Origin: Sporisorium sorghi
Taxonomy: Eukaryota > Basidiomycota > Ustilaginomycetes > Ustilaginales > Ustilaginaceae
Direction: 5' to 3'
Assembly (NCBI GenBank): GCA_023212695.1
Contig: JALCCG010000119.1
Span: forward strand, 1 to 61,637
Length of the DNA stretch: 61,637 nucleotides
Shown here: positions 58,619 through 61,637 of the stretch, piece after piece
Position numbering within the stretch: position 1 is the first letter of the stretch
Layout: every line of letters begins with the position of its first letter
Notes under the pieces: generated by a model
What the model saw: only the letters and a program-made list of their open reading frames with translations
Told to the model about the DNA's origin: nothing
The model's database searches: none
Made by a program: the position numbers and the translations under genes

Positions 58619-59917
58619 ATGACCATCAAAGGCCTCGACGGAGCCGCCAACGCGGCCGCCGCAGCTCACAACCCGCCTCACTTCAAACTCGAACACCTCA
58701 TCCGGCCCAACATCCTCTCGCTCGAGCCCTACCGCTGCGCACGTGATGACTACCAAACCGGAATCCTGCTCGATGCCAACGAGAACAGCCTCGGCCACTC
58801 GCTCCCGCCCAAGTCGGTCATCCCGCACAACCCGGGCACGTCGAACGGCGCTGTCACGCCCGTAGCGGCCAACGAGGCCGACGACCCGCTCTCGCTCAAC
58901 CGATATCCGGATCCGGGGCTGTTTGGGATCAAAGATTCGCTGGCACAGCTGCGTGGGGTGCCGAACGACGCGTTTGTGTTTTTGGGCGTGGGGAGTGACG
59001 AGGTGCTGGATCTGGTCCAGCGCGTGTGCTGCCGCCCGGGCAAGGACAAGATTCTGATTTGCCCGCCGACGTACGGCATGTACAGCGTGTGCGCTGCGGT
59101 GAATGATCTCGAGGTAGTCAAGGTGCCGCTCATTACCGAGGGTGGCAGGTTTGCGCTCGACGTCGACGCGGTCAACAGCAAGCTTGCTCAAGACCCGGAC
59201 ATCAAGATCACGTTCATCTGCTCGCCCGGCAATCCAACAGGCACGCTCATCCCCCCGAGCGACGTGCGCAAGGTGCTCGACAACCCTGCTTACAAGGGCC
59301 TCGTGGTCGTCGACGAAGCGTACATCGACTTCGCCGAAGAAGAAAAACGCATGGGCAAGCGTCCCGCCGACGAAGTCGTCAGCGCCGTCAGCCTAGTGCA
59401 CTCCTACCAGAACCTCATGGTGACCCAAACGCTCTCCAAAGCCTTCGGTCTCGCCGCCATCCGCCTCGGCATCGCCTTCGCTCAACCTCCCCTGGTCCAG
59501 ATCATGAACAACACCAAGGCGCCGTACAACATCTCGTCGCCCACCGCCCACCTCGCCTCGCTCGCACTCTCGCCCACGGGCATCGCACAGATGCGCACCA
59601 ACGTTCAGACGCTCATCCGCAACCGCGACACGCTTATTGGTGCGCTGCAGACGCTGCCTGGCGCTGGCGCGATTCTGGGGACAAACGAGGCCAATTTTGT
59701 GCTGGTGCAGATGCTGGATCTCGAGACGCGGTCCAAGCCGGACAATGAGGTGGCGCAGATGGTTTACAAGCGCATGGCGGAGGAGATGGGATTGGTGGTG
59801 CGTAACCGGGCCAAGGATCTGGGATGTGCTGGTTGCTTGAGGATCACGGTCGGTACGCAGGAGGAGAACGAGAGGTGTATAGAGTTGATGAAGGGGTTGC
59901 TCCAGGGTGGCAAGTGA
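58619..59917 (+). CDS. HIS5: Histidinol-phosphate aminotransferase
   Basis: A 432-residue PLP enzyme of histidine synthesis (imidazole acetol-phosphate to L-histidinol-phosphate). It is a fold type I aminotransferase: ILLDANENSLG and LNRYPDPG near the N-terminus, VGSDEVLDLV, ICPPTYGMYSV, CSPGNPTGT, VVDEAYIDF and the PLP-lysine motif TLSKAFGLAAIRLG with Lys274. The C-terminus holds VRNRAKDLGCAGCLRITVGT with the substrate-phosphate-binding Arg region. Length is close to yeast His5 (385) plus modest inserts. The start was chosen at 58619 behind a TATA box. It is divergent from frataxin over 417 bp. Confidence 0.93.
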   Translation: MTIKGLDGAANAAAAAHNPPHFKLEHLIRPNILSLEPYRCARDDYQTGILLDANENSLGHSLPPKSVIPHNPGTSNGAVTPVAANEADDPLSLNRYPDPGLFGIKDSLAQLRGVPNDAFVFLGVGSDEVLDLVQRVCCRPGKDKILICPPTYGMYSVCAAVNDLEVVKVPLITEGGRFALDVDAVNSKLAQDPDIKITFICSPGNPTGTLIPPSDVRKVLDNPAYKGLVVVDEAYIDFAEEEKRMGKRPADEVVSAVSLVHSYQNLMVTQTLSKAFGLAAIRLGIAFAQPPLVQIMNNTKAPYNISSPTAHLASLALSPTGIAQMRTNVQTLIRNRDTLIGALQTLPGAGAILGTNEANFVLVQMLDLETRSKPDNEVAQMVYKRMAEEMGLVVRNRAKDLGCAGCLRITVGTQEENERCIELMKGLLQGGK

Positions 59918-60334
59918 GGAGGATCTTGGGGGAATACGTTCACCGCCTCATGATCACGATAGCAATACATTCTTCTAGATTTGCTGTTCCTAAGTCAGAC
60001 AGGAGGCTTCTGAGAAAGTGGTCCTGAGCGGTGGTGTTTGTGTGTATATGTCTCGACGCTGCATGAGCATGAGCAGCGAGAAGCAGGAGAACGCCGCACC
60101 ATGCCGCACGAGACGTGCACGTTCAGTTCCGTTGTGGCGGGAAAGGAAGGAAAAGACGGCCAATTTTCCCTCCACCTCTCTGTGCAGCCGCGCACTGACC
60201 TGCGATCTCGAACACACTCAGCACCACATATTTAGAACCCGACCTTCCCTTCTTCCCCTCACAACCATCATCTCTCATCTGCCACCCAAACTTCCACACG
60301 CATCACCACCTTTACCGCCAACCTTTCGCCCAGC
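59918..60334. other. Intergenic: HIS5 3' end and SFGH promoter
   Basis: 417 bp; a weak TATA-like ATATTTA lies about 100 bp upstream of the next ATG in a pyrimidine-rich leader. Nothing else stands out. Confidence 0.55.
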
Positions 60335-61189
60335 ATGTCATTCACAACCAAATCCAGCACCAAAGTCTCCAACGGCACCTTGACCAAATACACCTTCACC
60401 TCGACCTCGCTCGCCTCGCTCACCACGTCGATCAACGTGTTCCTTCCCTCCTCTGCCTCCCCTGCACACCGTGTCCCGGTGCTGTACTACCTGTCCGGAC
60501 TGACGTGTACAGAGGACAACGCTGCGCAGAAGGGCGGCTTCTTCGCCGCTGCTGAGGCTGAGCAGATCGCGATTGTGTTTCCGGACACGAGCCCTCGCGG
60601 CGCGGGTGTCGACGGCGAAGATGACAGCTACGACTTCGGCACAGGTGCCGGGTTCTATGTCAACGCTACCAAGGAGCCGTGGAGTAAAGCGTATCGGATG
60701 TACGAGTATGTGGTCGAGGAGCTCCCGAAGAGGTTGGCGGAGAACAGTGTGCCGGTCGACACGGGCAGGGCTGCGGTGATGGGCCACTCGATGGGCGGAC
60801 ACGGCGCGCTGACGCTGTACCTGAAGAATAGGGGGCTGTATCGCTCCGCGTCCGCGTTTTCGCCGATTTGCAACCCCACACAGTGCGACTGGGGCAAGAA
60901 GGCTTTCGAGGGTTACCTCGCCGGCGGTCTGGACGAGGGAAAGGCGTACGACGCCACGTTCCTCCTCCAGAGCGCTGAAGGAAAGCCAAACATCTTGGTG
61001 GATTCAGGTACCGCAGATGACTTTTACAAGCAGGGCCAGCTCCTCCCCGAGAACTTTGAAAAGGTCGCCAAGGAGAAAGGGTTCGAGGGGGTCAAAGTGA
61101 GGCTCCAGGACGGTTACGATCATAGCTACTACTTCATCTCGACGTTCGCCGAGGAGCATGTCAGGTATCACGCCCAGTTCTTGAAGTAG
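60335..61189 (+). CDS. S-formylglutathione hydrolase
   Basis: A 284-residue alpha/beta hydrolase of the esterase D family that hydrolyses S-formylglutathione in glutathione-dependent formaldehyde detoxification. Family motifs: PVLYYLSGLTCTEDNAAQKGG, FPDTSPRGAGVDGEDDSYDFGTGAGFYVNAT (both split by ordinary spacing), nucleophile elbow GHSMGGHGAL with Ser152, FSPICNPTQCDWG, the acid in LVDSGTADDF and the catalytic His in DGYDHSYYF. Length equals that of human ESD (282) and yeast YJL068C (299). The start is the first ATG of the frame. No introns. Confidence 0.95.
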   Translation: MSFTTKSSTKVSNGTLTKYTFTSTSLASLTTSINVFLPSSASPAHRVPVLYYLSGLTCTEDNAAQKGGFFAAAEAEQIAIVFPDTSPRGAGVDGEDDSYDFGTGAGFYVNATKEPWSKAYRMYEYVVEELPKRLAENSVPVDTGRAAVMGHSMGGHGALTLYLKNRGLYRSASAFSPICNPTQCDWGKKAFEGYLAGGLDEGKAYDATFLLQSAEGKPNILVDSGTADDFYKQGQLLPENFEKVAKEKGFEGVKVRLQDGYDHSYYFISTFAEEHVRYHAQFLK

Positions 61190-61637
61190 AGAGCGCGCTC
61201 GAGTCTCGATTGCCGTGTGCACTTCTTGCTGAATGTCAAATCAGTCGCAAGTTCTTGCTGCGTCGCACATCGTCGTCTGAAAGCTTTCGTGTCTGTCTGA
61301 CTTGAACTTGAGCGTTGCTCAAAGAAATCTGCGTCCACAACTCATCATCCTCAGCTGTCTCACAACGGTCAACTCCACCCACATTCGCCGCCTCAGCACA
61401 CAATGAAACAACACCATCCGCGCGAGAGAGAAAGAGAACAGCAGGATTTCTTCGACTGGGTTCATTTATGTACAAAGCCCTCGTCAACAAGGAGGTGGAA
61501 TGGGATGGAGTGGAAGCGGCCAAGTTGGGGGGGGGGGGGGGGGGGGGGAAAAAAAAAGGGGGGGAAAAAAAAGTGGAACCAGCGAAGTAAACCAGCCCCG
61601 CCCCCCTCCCCCCCCCGCCAGCAACGAAGACAGATTT
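61190..61637. other. Window end: SFGH 3' region and low-complexity tail
   Basis: No gene recognised in this 448-bp stretch. A homopolymer block of about 22 G, 9 A, 7 G and 8 A (61527-61572) and a C-rich tract near 61,600 look like sequencing or assembly noise, or an unstable microsatellite. Confidence 0.5.
61527..61572. repeat. G/A homopolymer block
   Basis: Alternating G and A homopolymers; lengths should be treated as unreliable. Confidence 0.8.

Noticed and set aside
61315..61590. Plus-strand frame at the window end ending in a Gly/Lys run
   Set aside because: It depends on G/A homopolymers of doubtful length and shows no similarity.

Overview
The window is nuclear DNA of a smut-type basidiomycete (Ustilaginomycotina, probably Ustilaginaceae). 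The evidence is compact, GC-rich, mostly intron-poor genes with C/G-ending codons, GT-AG introns of about 70-160 nt, and an acetyl-CoA carboxylase and other proteins that read like Ustilago/Sporisorium orthologues. I cannot name the species from sequence alone. No canonical tRNA or rRNA gene was seen.

Housekeeping part (about 1-51,100 and 57,280-61,200). Twenty-one protein genes are supported, in order: RECQ1-type helicase (+), ABCC transporter (+), RRP4 (-), RAP1-like telomere protein (-), shugoshin (+), EMC6 (+, three exons), ACC1 (+, two exons), a small dsRNA-binding-like protein (+, three exons), an SCM3/HJURP-like CENP-A chaperone (-), a DSC4-like DUF1746 membrane protein (+, two exons), ribosomal protein eL33 (-, intron directly after the ATG), BUD20 (+), NUP85 (+), RFC3 (+, two exons), AMP deaminase (-), an SPC34-like DASH subunit (+), a cytochrome-b5 protein of the IRC21 type (-, two exons), HSE1 (+), frataxin (-, three exons), HIS5 (+) and S-formylglutathione hydrolase (+). 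Several starts were moved inward from the longest open frame because the upstream codon is GTG or TTG. A notable share of the genes act on chromosomes (RECQ, RAP1, SGO1, SCM3, SPC34, RFC3).

Accessory island (about 51,170-57,263, between HSE1 and frataxin). This is a pile-up of mobile DNA. It holds two copies of an unusual element with about 45-bp terminal inverted repeats and a tRNA-like Pol III promoter (A and B boxes) inside. One copy is split between its A and B boxes by a 1,004-bp insertion with a 7-bp target duplication. Next to it lies a 2.3-kb pogo/Fot-type DNA transposon with 44-bp inverted repeats, TA target duplication, terminal hairpins and a transposase broken by two in-frame stops plus a probable frameshift. 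A 429-bp copia-like solo LTR with a 5-bp target duplication follows. The pogo element is strongly poor in CpG, and its visible lesions fit C-to-T changes. The second TIR/tRNA-like copy ends 20 bp past the frataxin stop codon.

The TIR-plus-Pol III-promoter family is the best candidate for something undescribed. Other points worth a look are the small dsRBD-like protein, the C-terminal domain added to the SPC34-like protein, a tryptophan-to-methionine change in the RecQ aromatic-rich loop, and the 877-nt intron of the eL33 gene.
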